From Brachynemurus nebulosus (taxonomy: Eukaryota > Arthropoda > Insecta > Neuroptera > Myrmeleontidae), in contig JAPWDM010000006.1 in the NCBI GenBank assembly GCA_035578155.1, positions 13,222,305 through 13,286,304 of the forward strand: 64,000 bases of DNA, given 5' to 3'. The notes under the pieces are model-generated. The model worked only from the letters and a program-made list of their open reading frames with translations. It was not told where the DNA came from and did no database searches. Numbering within the stretch: position 1 is the stretch's first letter; each line of letters begins with the position of its first letter. This document shows, piece after piece, positions 22,996-33,499 of this stretch. The position numbers were made by a program, and so were the translations under genes.

Positions 22996-23127
22996 CATCT
23001 TTTTTTTTTACATAATCGTGTTCTACGGGTCCGAAAACGGATAGCGCCCCTGGTCTCGCCTCTCGCAGCTCTTATCGTATAGACTGTATAAGTCTAATTT
23101 TTCGGAGAAAATTCGACTAAAAAAATA
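21411..23127 (+). repeat. family D 1.7-kb repeat, copy 1
   Basis: It begins AAAAAAACGCCGTGAGCAGC followed by TAGTCGAATTTTCCCC, and ends GGAGAAAATTCGACTA plus an A run, so it has short subterminal inverted repeats. Its second half holds four to five diverged subrepeats of about 160 bp. Each contains AAATTTCAGCCCTCTAGGTT followed by a GGGG-rich block and AAAAACAAG-type spacers (near 22097, 22254, 22415, 22575). A 72-bp TA tract (22920-22991) lies near the end. The frame 22707-23015 reads through the tract and is not a credible gene. Superfamily unknown. Confidence 0.85.
22919..22991. repeat. (TA)n microsatellite in family D copy 1
   Basis: A TA tract of about 72 bp between GCGGGAAAA and TCAGACATCTTTTTT. 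The same position in copy 2 has only about 23 bp. Confidence 0.95.
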
Positions 23128-23360
23128 GTTTTGGGAAAAATACGTTTAGTATTAGGGAGCTTAAGGTAGTTGGTTCGCTATTATAGCTATTTATGATATT
23201 TTTGTTTATATATTTTTTTGTGCAATGCGGTCCCCCTATCCACCGCATAAAAAAAGGTTCAACTGTATATAAAGACAAACAGTTATATTACACTGTGAAA
23301 AAATTAATTAACCATAATTTTTTTAATTTGTTCACAGTGAACAAAATTTGTTCACAATTG
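23128..23360. other. spacer between the two family D copies, with a family E fragment
   Basis: Positions 23175-23270 (ATAGCTATTTATGATATTTT to CCGCATAAAAAAAGGTTCAA) are the right end of a family E element. Next come AAAGACAAACAGTTAT, seen also at 18.5 kb, and a small palindrome, TTGTTCACAGTGAACAAA. Confidence 0.65.
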
Positions 23361-25030
23361 AAAAAAAACGCCGTGAGCAGCGGGGCCCCATCACGGTAGT
23401 CGAATTTTCCCCTTCATCTTCGGTATTGAATGTCTACAAGCGAAATGTGATTGAAAGTCTACAACCGAATTGTCATTTTGTTGGTTTCAAAACTGGTGAT
23501 GAGTGTTCGGCTGATCGAGGCTTTAAAAAAAGGTTTTAAGTATTTAAGGGCTGTATCTCAGTAAATTTCAATTTTGTGCCGAAAACAGGTAGCAGAAAAA
23601 AAGCCAACACAATTCGTACGAGGACATTCCTGCCCATGTTTATCCGCTAATTGCCTTTATGTTTTAGTTTTAAATATTAAAAAAGGACCTTAAATAGTAA
23701 ACTGGAAGGCCTTTATAAAGATATTTTTTCTTTCCAAAAAAATCCAAAATTTCTATTTTATAAATACTAAAAATTCAAAATTCCTAATTTATAAATAAAC
23801 AGTGACTTTAATAACATCTTTAAATTACTTAATATGTATGTATTTCATTTGTCATAAAAGTAAGTTCACTTTTTTTTAAATTTTTTAAAATTACTATTCG
23901 CCTACTTGTATTTAGAATAAACATAATGCTTTTAAAACACATTTAACAATAGCATTCAATTCCGATGTAAAAATGGGAGAAGTGGGGGGAAAAGTGATGT
24001 GGACTCCCTACAAGGTACTAGCTGGATACTAACTGAATACACGTACAAAATTTCAGCCCTCTAGGTTTCCTTATGGAGTCTCTAGACGTGTTAGAAAACA
24101 AGCAAAAAAATTAAGGAAATATTGGCGTAAAAATCGTGGGGGTAAGGGTTAAAAGTTGAAACCTCCAAAAAACAGTGTCTGGCTATTAGCTTAACCTGTA
24201 CACCAAATTTCAGCCCTCTAGGTTTATTTGGGGAGATTTTGACCCGAACGAAACTGTTAAAAAACAAGAAAAATCATGTTCTTTTGGGTATAAAAATGGT
24301 GGGGGTGGGGGTTAAAAGTCGAGACCCCCAAAAGGCACCCCCTTGATACTAACTCAATCCGAATACAAAATTTCAGCCCTCTAGGTTTATTCGGGTGACC
24401 TGTGCGAGTGGTACAAACTTCGAAAACGTCGAAAATGCATGAAATTGTAGCTTAAAAATGAGGGGGGTGGGGGTAAAATATTAAAACCTCCAAAAAGCAC
24501 AACCTAGGTACTAACTTTATCAACACACCAAATTTCAATCCTCTACGTTAATTCTGGGGGGCTGGGGGCCTGTTAGATCCAGCGAAAATCGTTTTTCCCC
24601 CCTCTACTCCCACCATATCATCCTAGGAAGCTGAATTTTGGATATGTTGTAGATAATTGACCGAAACATTATTTAAAACCGATTTGGAAAAGTTTTATTG
24701 CTTTTCCGCCCCCCACCACCCCCTTAAAGGTCGGGTCCGAAAAAAAATTTGCCCAAAATTTGACCCCACTTTGATAGTATTGTTGTGCATCGGAATAAGC
24801 CCCACTTACCAAATTTCATCTCTTAACTTCCATAGGGGGGCCCTACACATATTAAAAGGTTGCGGGAAAATATATATATATATATATATATATCAGACAT
24901 CTTTTTTTTTTACATAATCGTGTTCTACGGGTCCGAAAACGGATAGCGCCCCTGGTCTCGCCTCTCGCAGCTCTTATCGTATAGACTGTATAAGTCTAAT
25001 TTTTCGGAGAAAATTCGACTAAAAAAAAAT
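23361..25030 (+). repeat. family D 1.7-kb repeat, copy 2
   Basis: Near-identical to copy 1, with only scattered substitutions (for example GCCAACAC for GCCGACAC, and GAGACCCCCA for GAAACCCCCA). The main difference is the shorter TA tract. Copies 1 and 2 are in direct orientation about 1.95 kb apart, so either a recent tandem duplication or two insertions is possible. The frame 24657-24917 is the shadow of the one in copy 1. Confidence 0.88.
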
Positions 25031-25034
25031 AGTA

Positions 25035-25801
25035 TACTGGGTATCCTGAGCGGATGTATACATACGATTTACTTGTTAATTGACAACATTGGATTCCTAT
25101 AAAGAAAAAGTTATGTCACAAGAGTATTTTGCATAACCGTATTTATATTTTTGGAAATTTTATTTTATTAAATAATTTTTTTCCACCAAATTATCTTCAA
25201 CTATTTCTTCAATAGAGTATTCTTTCCGTTTTTTTATTATTTTAATATTTATTTAAAAAAAAATAAATTAAAAGGTGCCTTTTGAATTTATAAATAAAAT
25301 TCGTCAAGTGCGTGTTTTTGACACGCACTAAGTAATGTCACCTCAGTGAAAGTGTTAATTTATGATTTTTTAGCTCATTTTTTAAGTACAGTGAGAATAC
25401 AGCCCTCTTGCGTTTGTACAACTCTATAATACAGTGAGAATACAGCCCTCTTGCGTTTATTCAATATATGCATGTACAACTCTATAATTATTATATTATC
25501 TATTATTATTATTATTATTAATTTTTCCCCCACTCTAATCACACAACGAGATTAGTATGCCATCCTTCGGTGACATAAAAATGACACAAATATTTATGTG
25601 AAAATATAAATTGTTTGAAAATTACGACATCCATTTCTTTATTTTACATTCATTTCTTTCATTTCTTCATTCATATCTTTATAAACTGGTATTATTAGTT
25701 TGGTCAAGGCACTTTTGTGACATAACTCTTCCCTTATGGGAATCGAATGTTATCAATTAACATGAAAATCGTATGTATACATCCAAACGGGACACCCGGT
25801 A
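25035..25801. mobile_element. TA-flanked element with 90-bp inverted ends
   Basis: The left end is TACTGGGTATCCTGAGCGGA, with TGTATACATACGATTTACTT and TTATGTCACAA further in. The right end mirrors it: TTGTGACATAACTC, CGTATGTATACATCC, then CGGGACACCCGGTA. TA flanks both ends. Family H copy 1 (25297-25577) is nested inside. The CCGGGTGTCCCG-type end is found in several insect DNA transposon groups. No coding remnant. Confidence 0.82.
25297..25577 (+). repeat. family H repeat, copy 1
   Basis: It starts AATTCGTCAAGTGCGTGTTT and TTGACACGCACTAAGTAATG, then TGTCACCTCAGTGAAAG, and ends CATCCTTCGGTGACATA. TATGTCACC-type and GGTGACATA motifs are inverted at its two ends. This copy has an internal tandem duplication of ACAGTGAGAATACAGCCCTC and its continuation (about 25388-25465). 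Confidence 0.8.
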
Positions 25802-26287
25802 TACACAATAGGACCAAAGGTTTCTTTTGATCCCTTGTGTGAATTGTTACTCGCGAGCCTTAACTTCACACTTTTGTCTCTTAACGCTATGAGGCCCGAG
25901 CACTTTTATAGTAAACTTCCCCGGAAGCCGGCAATATTTAAAAAAAAAAATTATATAAACAAATACCTACATACAATAAAATGATTCAAACACTGAATAG
26001 AATCAACACAGTTCAACTTGTATGTGTAAAACTGTAAACATACGTACGTGATACGTACATACTACATGTACACTGACATTCAAATCAATCTTATTGACAA
26101 ATATAAATTATATTTTTTATGTATTTTTTGTTTATCTTAAAACTTTTTATACACAGAAACCAAAAGAGTAGTATGTGTTGGTATGTATTTGTGTGAGTAG
26201 GGACACATCCGTGTGATGAATGATAAATGATGATATTGATGATAATCATCGCACACATAATGCGTAACCAACTGATCAATTAATCAT
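25802..26287. other. AT-rich noncoding stretch
   Basis: The first 80 bases (GGACCAAAGG to TAACTTCACAC) resemble part of the 18-kb duplicated unit. Nothing else recognised. Confidence 0.45.
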
Positions 26288-26607
26288 CAGGGTGGCGATT
26301 GAAATCCAATTTCATAATTCTCTGACTTTTCCCTGACTCGGAATAAAATTCCAAGACCTACTCCGAAAAAAATATTGTTTAAAAATAAAGTAATTTCTAA
26401 AAATAAAGTTTTTTGACGACCTTTTTTTTTGCTCGTTAGTGGCAAAAATATAGCAAAAAAAAAAAAAAAAACTATCAATCGACGTTCTCGGCAGGGCGAA
26501 AACTGTAAAAATCCCTAACTACGACTGAAATTCTCTGACTTTTCCAGAAATTTGAAATTCCCTGATTTCTCCAGGTTTCCAGGTTTTCCAGGTCGATCGC
26601 CACCCTG
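26288..26607. mobile_element. hAT-type non-autonomous element
   Basis: The 320-bp element has ends CAGGGTGGCGA and TCGCCACCCTG. Its interior runs on AATTCTCTGACTTTTCC and CCAGGTTTCCAGGTTTTCCA, the composition of a widespread animal hAT MITE group. An exact 8-bp duplication could not be seen. The overlapping minus-strand frames here are shadows. Confidence 0.75.
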
Positions 26608-27300
26608 ACCATTGATCGTGGTCGGCCTCTAGGGATGTTTTGTTTGGTTTCGTATGCCGACACCATGGGACTGAAAGTGTTAATGTTGCCTGAAAAAAAA
26701 AAACGATCAAAGTTCACGTCTGTAGACTAGAGATACCCCCTTAAGTGAAAGAATATTTAATACACATATACATATATGCATTGCATACATTATAATTTCA
26801 TTAATTGTTTAGAAATAAATTGCATGAAGGAGGGAGTCAGTCAAAGAGCTCAACTCTAGCTGCCAAGTCAAGCTGATTGTGCGGTGCTGAGGCGGGGTGC
26901 GGTGTGCTGCAGTGCTATTGTGCACACCGACCACTGCACGTACGTACATAATTTTTTTTTTTTTGATTGCATAACTTACAACTGCGTTTCTAAACATGAA
27001 ACGAAACATAATTGGAAATGAGATTACGTCATTCGCCGCTCGAACAAAATAGAAATATTTTTAAATTTCGTTTGATAATATTTACTTTTTAAATTTTTTA
27101 ATCACATTACACGACAAGAGAGTGTGGACAGTATTCGTAATACATATATGTACATGTGATTGAAGTTATTTTATACAGGATGGTCACAAAAGTATAGTAA
27201 GTCAATCGAAATAGACGTGTAGTCGATAAAATATTTCAGTTACTCCGAGTACAGCAAAAACACATGAGAGTTTCCCATTCAACAATCACTATTACAAAAA
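26608..27300. other. noncoding stretch with a GC patch
   Basis: GC-rich DNA at about 26830-26945 (GCGGTGCTGAGGCGGGGTGC) could be a promoter or untranslated exon of unknown orientation. No coding frame with recognisable content. Confidence 0.35.
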
Positions 27301-27536
27301 AAATTCGTCAAGTGCGTGTTTTTGACACACACTAAGTAATGTCACCTCAGTGAAAGTGATAATTTATGATTTTTTGGCTCGTTTTTTTAAGTACAGTGAG
27401 AATATAGCCCTCTTGCGTTTATTCAATATATGCATGTACAACTCTATAATTATTATATTATATATTATTATTATTATTAATTTTTCCTCCACTATAATCA
27501 CACAACGAGATTAATATGTCATCCTTCGGTGACATA
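27301..27536 (+). repeat. family H repeat, copy 2
   Basis: Same boundaries and order as copy 1, without its internal duplication, ending CCTTCGGTGACATA. Confidence 0.8.
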
Positions 27537-27854
27537 ATATAAACTTCGTATCGTGGTTAAAATTACAAATACAAATCTGTTTCGCGGTCAAAATTGTTGT
27601 AGCTAATGTTTTGTTTACACGGATTTAGTACTAATCATTAGTAGTTGCTACAAACACATCTGGAAAAGGTACTTCAGGTAGTTGGTCGATAAAATGACTT
27701 TTTCAAAGGATTTTAAGGAAATTTCTTTAGATAATTATTTAATTCAATACCAAATAATATGTGCCTATTTCGATTAAAATTCGACTACCCGATTTTGAGA
27801 AAAACGATCTCAAAGTTTTGTAGTTTTAACACGGGCTCTTATGGGAAAACTATT

Positions 27855-27975
27855 TTAGCGAATTTCCAAAATGGAATTCAGCTATTACAGCCACTGTCAT
27901 GGCGCGACTTGAACCCGGGACTATGGCAGAAATTTGTTTTGAGGTCCCTAGAAACCGAAAATAATATTCACTAAC

Positions 27976-28051
<76 letters not shown>

Positions 28052-28350
28052 CCGCGCGATAACTCTCGAACGAAGTATCCAATATTTATGAAATTTGGTG
28101 AAAACATTGGAAGTCCCAAACCCTTGGATGAGTTCTTCAGCCAGACACGTCGAATGCCAGGAACATGGTTTTTGTTCTTGCAAAAAATTAGTTTTTTGCC
28201 AAAGTTTGCACTTATTCAAAAATTTTTGCCAAATTTTTTTACACCATTTAATAGAGGAGAAAAAAATTACATAAAAAGCTCTTTAAACTATTGTTCTATA
28301 TCAACTAGTTTCCGAGAAAAACTAACGGAAATTCGGTGGACTGTTGAATA
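27855..28350 (+). repeat. family A, copy 3, with TA and TG tracts
   Basis: The 5' end AGCGAATTTCCAAAATGGAA is present. The family-specific TA position holds about 47 bp of TA followed by about 24 bp of TG, then TCCGCGCGATAACTCTCGAA. The 3' end stops at GAAAAACTAACGGAAATTCG, just before the last family segment. The frames here at 27759-28351 are repeat. Confidence 0.85.
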
Positions 28351-28402
28351 ATGTACTAAAATATAACACAAGGAGGAGAGGGGTCTAACTATAACAAAGA
28401 TG

Positions 28403-28460
28403 CTTTTCATCTATACCAATTTTCACCCTTGAGGTGTAAAAATTGGTATAGATGAAAACC
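28403..28460. repeat. perfect-type hairpin
   Basis: CTTTTCATCTATACCAATTT and AAATTGGTATAGATGAAAA are inverted around a loop of about ten bases (CACCCTTGAGGTGT). The stem also continues as CACC/GGTG. No T-run or protein-coding neighbour suggests a terminator, so it is probably a tiny foldback element or a small-RNA-like fold. Confidence 0.6.
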
Positions 28461-28607
28461 AAGAAAAACCAATACTCTATTCGAATTAAATATTTCATAT
28501 TGTTTAAAAATATCTTTTCAAAATTTCGTAAGTTGATTTTTTTGTTCCAGTGTCTACAAAACTAGTTCATAATGATTTTTTTTTTTTGTTAGTTATACGC
28601 ATACAGT

Positions 28608-28800
28608 TTTATATAAATAGAAACAATATTATGTATGATACAGTCCACCAGTCCAGTCCAGTTCAGTCCAGTCAGCAGCGTGGTAACATTTTTGTTGTTT
28701 GAGAGACACTGTTGTGTTGGAGCCCCCGCTGAAGTTGTCTGACCTGTCAGCGCCCGCGCCTCAACTGAACCTGTTCCGTTTACCCACTAACGCGGTATGT
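28608..28800 (+). promoter_or_regulatory. possible TATA promoter and untranslated leader exon
   Basis: TATATAAATA at about 28611 is followed some 30-50 bp later by CAGTCCAGTCCAGTTCAGTC. GC-richer sequence runs to CCACTAACGCG, followed by GTATGTGT, a good splice-donor match at about 28794. No ATG-led frame is evident, so a noncoding first exon is the most that can be proposed. The downstream gene is not in view. Chance is a real alternative. Confidence 0.3.
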
Positions 28801-28899
28801 GTATGATGATTCTGTTTAATAATGTCCGTCCATTCGGGCCACGACGCATAACACGCATAGAGTACGGATATAAAATAAAATATTTATTTTATTTTTTTT

Positions 28900-29075
28900 G
28901 AAAATACAGTAACAAAAGTCTGATAACAGTTTCAAAATCGTATATTAATAAATTTTTCATCAGAGGCCTGAAGACGACAAAAAGTCAAAACCGGTAGCCT
29001 TCGGAAAAAAACACATTGTTTTCCTTGATGACCCTCATTCCTATTAAGTATCTTTAAAATTTATAGTTTCAAAAT
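28900..29075 (+). mobile_element. Penelope-like terminal motif with hammerhead-like core
   Basis: GCCTGAAGACGACAAAAAGT followed by CAAAACCGGTAGCC has a CUGANGA box, a GAC/GUC mini-stem and an AAA box. That is the layout of hammerhead ribozymes in Penelope-like element pseudo-LTRs. The second box reads CAAAA rather than GAAA, so activity is unlikely. The flanks are AT-rich with no reverse transcriptase. Confidence 0.4.
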
Positions 29076-29117
29076 ACCCACACCGGCATAATTAGCAGAA
29101 CATAAAAAAAAGATAAA

Positions 29118-29345
29118 ATAGTATATTGTGCAATGAGTGCGGGAAATTGTCGATTGCCCACGAAACTGAAGTTGAGCATACGAACGTAGTGAGTGCGCTC
29201 ATTCGCTTGAGTGGGCAATCGACAATCCCGCACGAGTTGCACATACTATTCTTTATTACGAATTTGACACATTTTTTTCAATTATTATTACTATTTTTGA
29301 CATTTTTATTACTTTATAAAATAATATTTTTAAGTGTTCGTCTTG
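29118..29345 (+). repeat. family G foldback, copy 1
   Basis: Inverted arms: AATAGTATATTGTGCAATGA with GTGCGGGAAATTGTCGATTG on the left, CAATCGACAATCCCGCACGA with GTTGCACATACTATT on the right. The loop contains ACGAACGTAGTGAGTGCGCT. A conserved tail TTATTACGAATTTGACAC to TTTTTAAGTGTTCGTCTT follows, as in the copies at 17.6 and 46.7 kb. The frame 29126-29353 is the hairpin read through. Confidence 0.75.
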
Positions 29346-29759
29346 TAATGTAATTCAAATGGAGCAGCGAATTTCGACGTTCACTTTTACATCGATTTTC
29401 TCTGTTCCCATATACCTAGTGAAAAAAATTTCACCAGAACAAGTTTTAAAATTTTCCTAAGAAAATTATTTCCCCAATAGAACTCCCGTAAAATCCTAGT
29501 TTTTTTTTTATCTTTTATATAATTACGGACAATACTGACTGCACGATAGCTTTTGAAACTGTCAAAAAATTTCAAAGAATTAAATATCAACAATTTTTCC
29601 CAGAAGTTTGCCTCCTGGTAACAGATCACTTACAATAAAATTAATGATAGGATTTGCGCATGGGTCGCACGACTGCGATGAAATTTACAGCGGCGGGGTA
29701 GGGCAGGGGCATCTAGAGACCATTTACCCGTTTTCCATTGTTTTCATAAGTACCTACTA
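29346..29759. other. noncoding spacer
   Basis: AT-rich with nothing recognised; short opposing frames have no motif. Confidence 0.4.
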
Positions 29760-30391
29760 CAGCCGACTCTCGTTATCAGTCCGCCGATTTATATTTCTAT
29801 TGTAAACATTCCCCTCCCATGACCGAAAAAAATTCATTTCAGTCTCTCGTTATAAGATTGGAACATTGTTATTGATGTTTATTAGTGCAACTCATAAATC
29901 ATCCTGTCAGAATCTTTTTATTCATTAAAATAATTTTTTTTATAGGTCCGTGTTTACATAATACATGTGTAGTTGACCAAACCAAGTTTTGTTTGTTCAT
30001 CGCGCGGATTATGTTACAAACTTTGTTTGACTAAAAAATATTATTTACAATTTCTACAAAATACTTTAAAAAATTTTTTCTAAAGAAAATATGTGTTGAC
30101 AGTATCGTTTAAACTCCTGTCACACAAACTAGAGAAAGCATTTCAAAAATATTAGTAAACGTATTTATTAAAAATAGGTAGATTTTGAGCCGTTTCTAAC
30201 GAATGGTAATACCTACTATACACTAAACGTCCGAGCTATTTGATTATAAATAAGTACACACTCACACGCTTGAAAAGTAGGGGAAGTGCGAGTTACGACG
30301 GTCGACTACTAAGCACAAGTGGGGGTACAGGAATTCTTAGAATTATATTCTCCTACAGCCCCGTAAGCGGACTGATAAAGAAAGTCGGCTG
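29760..30391. mobile_element. pogo/Tigger-like MITE, copy 1
   Basis: Ends CAGCCGACTCTCGTTATCAG and CTGATAAAGAAAGTCGGCTG are inverted and flanked by TA on both sides. Length 632 bp. A second, clearly homologous copy is at 38652-39243. No transposase remnant. Confidence 0.88.
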
Positions 30392-31348
30392 TACTTGTTA
30401 TAACTTTCCATAAATAATTTTCTGAAATTTTTTACAATAAAGGAGCGTAGATCCTTCAAACGCGAAGAAAACGAATCATATTTAGACGTTAATAATAATT
30501 ACACAATGGCGCGATGATGGTAACCGTGTATATGTAATTATCAATGTTGAAAATGTTTTTCAAGAGATTTTTCGGCCGGTGAAAATGAATAAATATGCTT
30601 ACCGCGTAAAGGACGTGAAGTAAGAAGTGGGAGAAATAGAAGAAAAAAGAATGTTATGAACTTATGAAAATTATAATTTTTTTTTTTTTTTGAAAAATAT
30701 ATATGAAATATGATGAAATATGAAGTTCTTTTTTCCCCTTCTTTGTTAAGTACGTGTTGTTAGTGACAAAGAAATTTTTTTTAAAAATAAAATTTAAGTA
30801 TCATTAAGGAGCGAAATCACCTTTTTTTCAATTTTTATTAAATTTTTGTAAAATACGAAATAAAAATTTTTCCAAAATATAAAATAACTAAATTAATTAA
30901 AATGATTAATTTGATGACATAAGTCATTATCCCAAATTAAAATAGGTTCAGTATGCTTGACTTAAGTTTCAATAGGTACATTTTTCAATTTCCTAAAATC
31001 GAATTACCAAAATAATTTTTTAAATGTTTCTTTATTAATTTCGTTAAGTTTTGATTTTTCCCTTCACTATAGTAGCGTGTTAAAAAACTAATTTTTAAAA
31101 ATTATTTCATAAGCTGTACATCAGAAGAAATAATTCAAATTTTGACATTTTGTCCAAAAATCATTTACTAAGGTGTATCTTGGCTTAGAAAACCACAGTA
31201 CTGCATGTTTAATTTGTTACTTTTTTGGTAGCCAATCAGATATTAGTAACAATGACGGGCCCCAGGCATAAACCGCATTTTTTAAAATTTCCCTCCCAAA
31301 AAAATAAGTATTGAGCAAAAAAAAAAAAACTTTTAATTTCATTCCCAG
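30392..31348. other. AT-rich noncoding stretch
   Basis: No gene or repeat boundary recognised. GACGGGCCCCAGGC at about 31255 is a small GC island. Confidence 0.45.
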
Positions 31349-31437
31349 GTCCTCTACCGACAGTTACCCCTCCTCAAGCCCGGGCCCCGGGGGCCTAACC
31401 CCGGCTACCCCACCCTCCCGTCGGGCCTGTATATGCG
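31349..31437 (+). other. exon-like GC-rich patch
   Basis: A GC-rich 89-bp block is bounded on the left by a pyrimidine-rich tract ending CATTCCCAG and on the right by GTCAGT. It is thus framed like an internal exon. Two forward frames are open; one reads SSTDSYPSSSPGPGGLTPAT. All three reverse frames contain stops. It would lie inside the presumed gene on the opposite strand, and it directly abuts a foldback repeat, so a GC-rich transposon end is an equally good explanation. Confidence 0.22.
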
Positions 31438-31550
31438 GTCAGTTTTCGTACGACTTTTTTTTTGTAAACTTTTATTTACATTATTTTTTATGAACAGTAT
31501 CAGAAAAAAAAATTGGAAAAAAAAAATCGTACAAAATGACCACATAAAAA
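31432..31550. repeat. foldback hairpin
   Basis: TATGCGGTCAGTTTTCGTAC with GACTTTTTTT is mirrored by AAAAAAATCGTACAAAATGA with CCACATA. The terminal motif resembles family E ends. Confidence 0.55.
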
Positions 31551-32083
31551 TTTTATATTAAATATTTTTAATTAAGAAAAAAAAAAGAAGAATTACAAGC
31601 TAAACAAAGCAGTACCTACGATTTTGTAAGTTAAAATAAAACGCACCATTTATCATTAAAATTATGTTACATATAATATGCTCACCGCCTTAATGTAAAT
31701 TTTACCGCGCAAATTCGTTCTGAAACGTGTAAGTATTCCATTTCTTTTAAAAATCGCGTCAAGAAAAAGTTAGTTGTGCGCATGTTTTGTTTTTAAATTT
31801 AATTACATTTTGTTTTTCGTTACATAATTTAGAAATGACAGTTTAGCAAACAAAAAGAATTTCTATTTTTTTACTAATCTAAAGAAAATTTAGTATGTAA
31901 TTTATTGTTTTAAAAAAAAATAAAAAATCGGCTTTGTTAAAGTGATATTTACATTTAATTAGTATTTCCTAGAAATGCAACAATTACGGGAATCCCCTCG
32001 TTGTTTTTTTTTTTTTAAATCAAAGATTACGATATGGATTTACATAGATAATATAATTCAATTTATTCTTGTATCATTTTAAC
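31551..32083. other. AT-rich noncoding stretch, probable intron
   Basis: No coding signal. If the exon at 32.1-32.4 kb is real, this would be the start of its first intron. Confidence 0.4.
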
Positions 32084-32398
32084 TTAAACTTTTCTGATTT
32101 TTACAAATATCAAGTTGAGAAGACAATTTTTGCCAAACCTGTAATAAGGTGACCCGAATGGCGAACAATAGAATGGATCCGGATGATGTGGTGCGGGGCC
32201 TTGCTGTGCGGGATGACCACCGCCGTGATGCATATGATGATGTCCAGGCGGAACTGGATGATGTTGTGGCGGAACCATTGGACACATGCCACCACCGGCT
32301 GTATGGTGGGGGTCCGGAACCCCCACCAGGGGACCAGGACCACTACAATTCGTACTGGAGAGCGGGGTACTATTATTGCTCCGACTCCGTACTGGCAT
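32084..32398 (-). CDS. first coding exon of an unidentified His/Pro-rich protein (partial)
   Basis: The minus-strand frame from the ATG at 32398-32396 encodes MPVRSRSNNSTPLSSTNCSG, then a Gly/Pro/Met stretch, HHPVPPGHHHMHHGGGHP and PFYCSPFGSPYYR. The upstream in-frame TAG in the leader makes this ATG the likely start. The ORF runs to a stop at 32084, but the last 18 codons (after YYR) become AT-rich. The exon therefore probably ends near 32139 (ACAG, then GTTTGG) or 32105 (TTT, then GTAAAA); neither donor is strong. Low-complexity His/Pro N-termini are common in developmental transcription factors and cofactors, but no DNA-binding domain is in the window and I do not recognise the family. GC content and codon-like texture contrast sharply with the surroundings. 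The plus-strand frame of 250 codons over the same interval is its shadow. Confidence 0.55.
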   Translation of the reverse strand: MPVRSRSNNSTPLSSTNCSGPGPLVGVPDPHHTAGGGMCPMVPPQHHPVPPGHHHMHHGGGHPAQQGPAPHHPDPFYCSPFGSPYYRFGKNCLLNLIFVKIRKV

Positions 32399-32970
32399 GT
32401 GTACCAATGCACACTTTTTGGGAATACACTTTTTTTTTTTGCTGGGGAACTAAAAAATTTCAATCACCAAATAAACTGAACCACATGAATTGGAGGAAGA
32501 AAAACACACGGGAAAAACACTATTGTCACCACACTGCTGTTGTTGATTTTGGCACAAGAATTTCGATTTTGACACGACACTTGACCGGAGGGGCGGGGAG
32601 GGTGAAAATTTTTATCCGGTCGTGTGACAGTGACACCATCGACGACCACGTGAGTGTCGTCGAGTTGTCAACAACAGACGTAAACGTAATAACGTTCGTG
32701 TTTGTTGCACTGTTGATCCGTGACGCCGCTCAAACATTGTTCGGCCCTCGTTGTGTGTTCACCGGTGTTCACTTGGCACTCGTTGTGCCGTTGCGTTCAA
32801 TCACAATCCACAACAACAACACATCTGTGCTGCGGTTCGGAACCAGCGAGCGAGCGAGCGACCGAACGAGAATGTTGTACATAATATGTAATATTATGTG
32901 AAGCCGGCCGGCCGGTTTTCTGCGCACGCACTCGGCCTCCGCGCGCCGTTTGCTCGTATATACAAACCGT
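32399..32970 (-). promoter_or_regulatory. GC/CpG-richer 5' leader and promoter zone of the His/Pro-rich gene
   Basis: Upstream of the ATG the minus strand is GC-richer and CpG-bearing, with GAGGGCCGAACAATG, CGCTCGCTCGCTCGCTGG and CCGGCCGGCCGGC, while the 1-kb flanks are strongly AT. GTATATAC with GAGCAAACGGCGCGCGGAGG at about 32940-32965 could place the transcription start nearby. No exact start can be set. The leader contains several stops in the coding frame, consistent with untranslated sequence. Confidence 0.45.
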
Positions 32971-33247
32971 ACACAAGTGCGTTGTTGTCAAATTTAATAC
33001 AAATGTTTAATTCCACTCAACTACTATACTTCTCGACACACTTTTTTTCTCTCATCATCCAAATTTTAACTATTTATTTATTTTACGTGTCACTACATAC
33101 AACCACTATAAATGTAGGTACTATTATACTAAATGGTGGTTGTACATGTACAGTGGAAGTCATTTTATCATACAGTAGATCCTCAATTTTTGCCGCCTTG
33201 CAAGTTTCTCATTAATATGTTCATGCAAATATGATTTTTTTGGTATA
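32971..33247. other. noncoding spacer upstream of the candidate gene
   Basis: AT-rich, with nothing recognised. Confidence 0.4.
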
Positions 33248-33488
33248 ACGTAAAAGCCCCCAATTATGGAACGGTATCTAATACTGAAACAGTTTTCACA
33301 TTTACATATGTATTTCTTTAATTAAGTAAGGAAACATTAAATGCGAGGTGAATTTAAATTGACAAACAATCATTCTATTAATAATAATTTTTGTTATCAG
33401 ACGTTTCTTTCAGAAATAACTTCATTAATATGTAAATGTCAAAACTGTTTCAGTATTAGATACCGTTCCATAATGGGGGCTTTTACGT
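33248..33488. mobile_element. family F MITE, copy 2
   Basis: The same 60-bp class inverted ends as copy 1 (ACGTAAAAGCCCCCAATTAT and mirrored GGGGGCTTTTACGT), with TA on both sides. Length 241 bp. It is inserted about 0.8 kb upstream of the candidate His/Pro-rich gene. Confidence 0.92.
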
Positions 33489-33499
33489 TACTTTAAGTA

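Noticed and set aside
32149..32901. Longest plus-strand frame (250 codons)
   Set aside because: It runs antisense over the His/Pro-rich exon and its leader. Its length follows from the GC-richer composition and it shows no domain.
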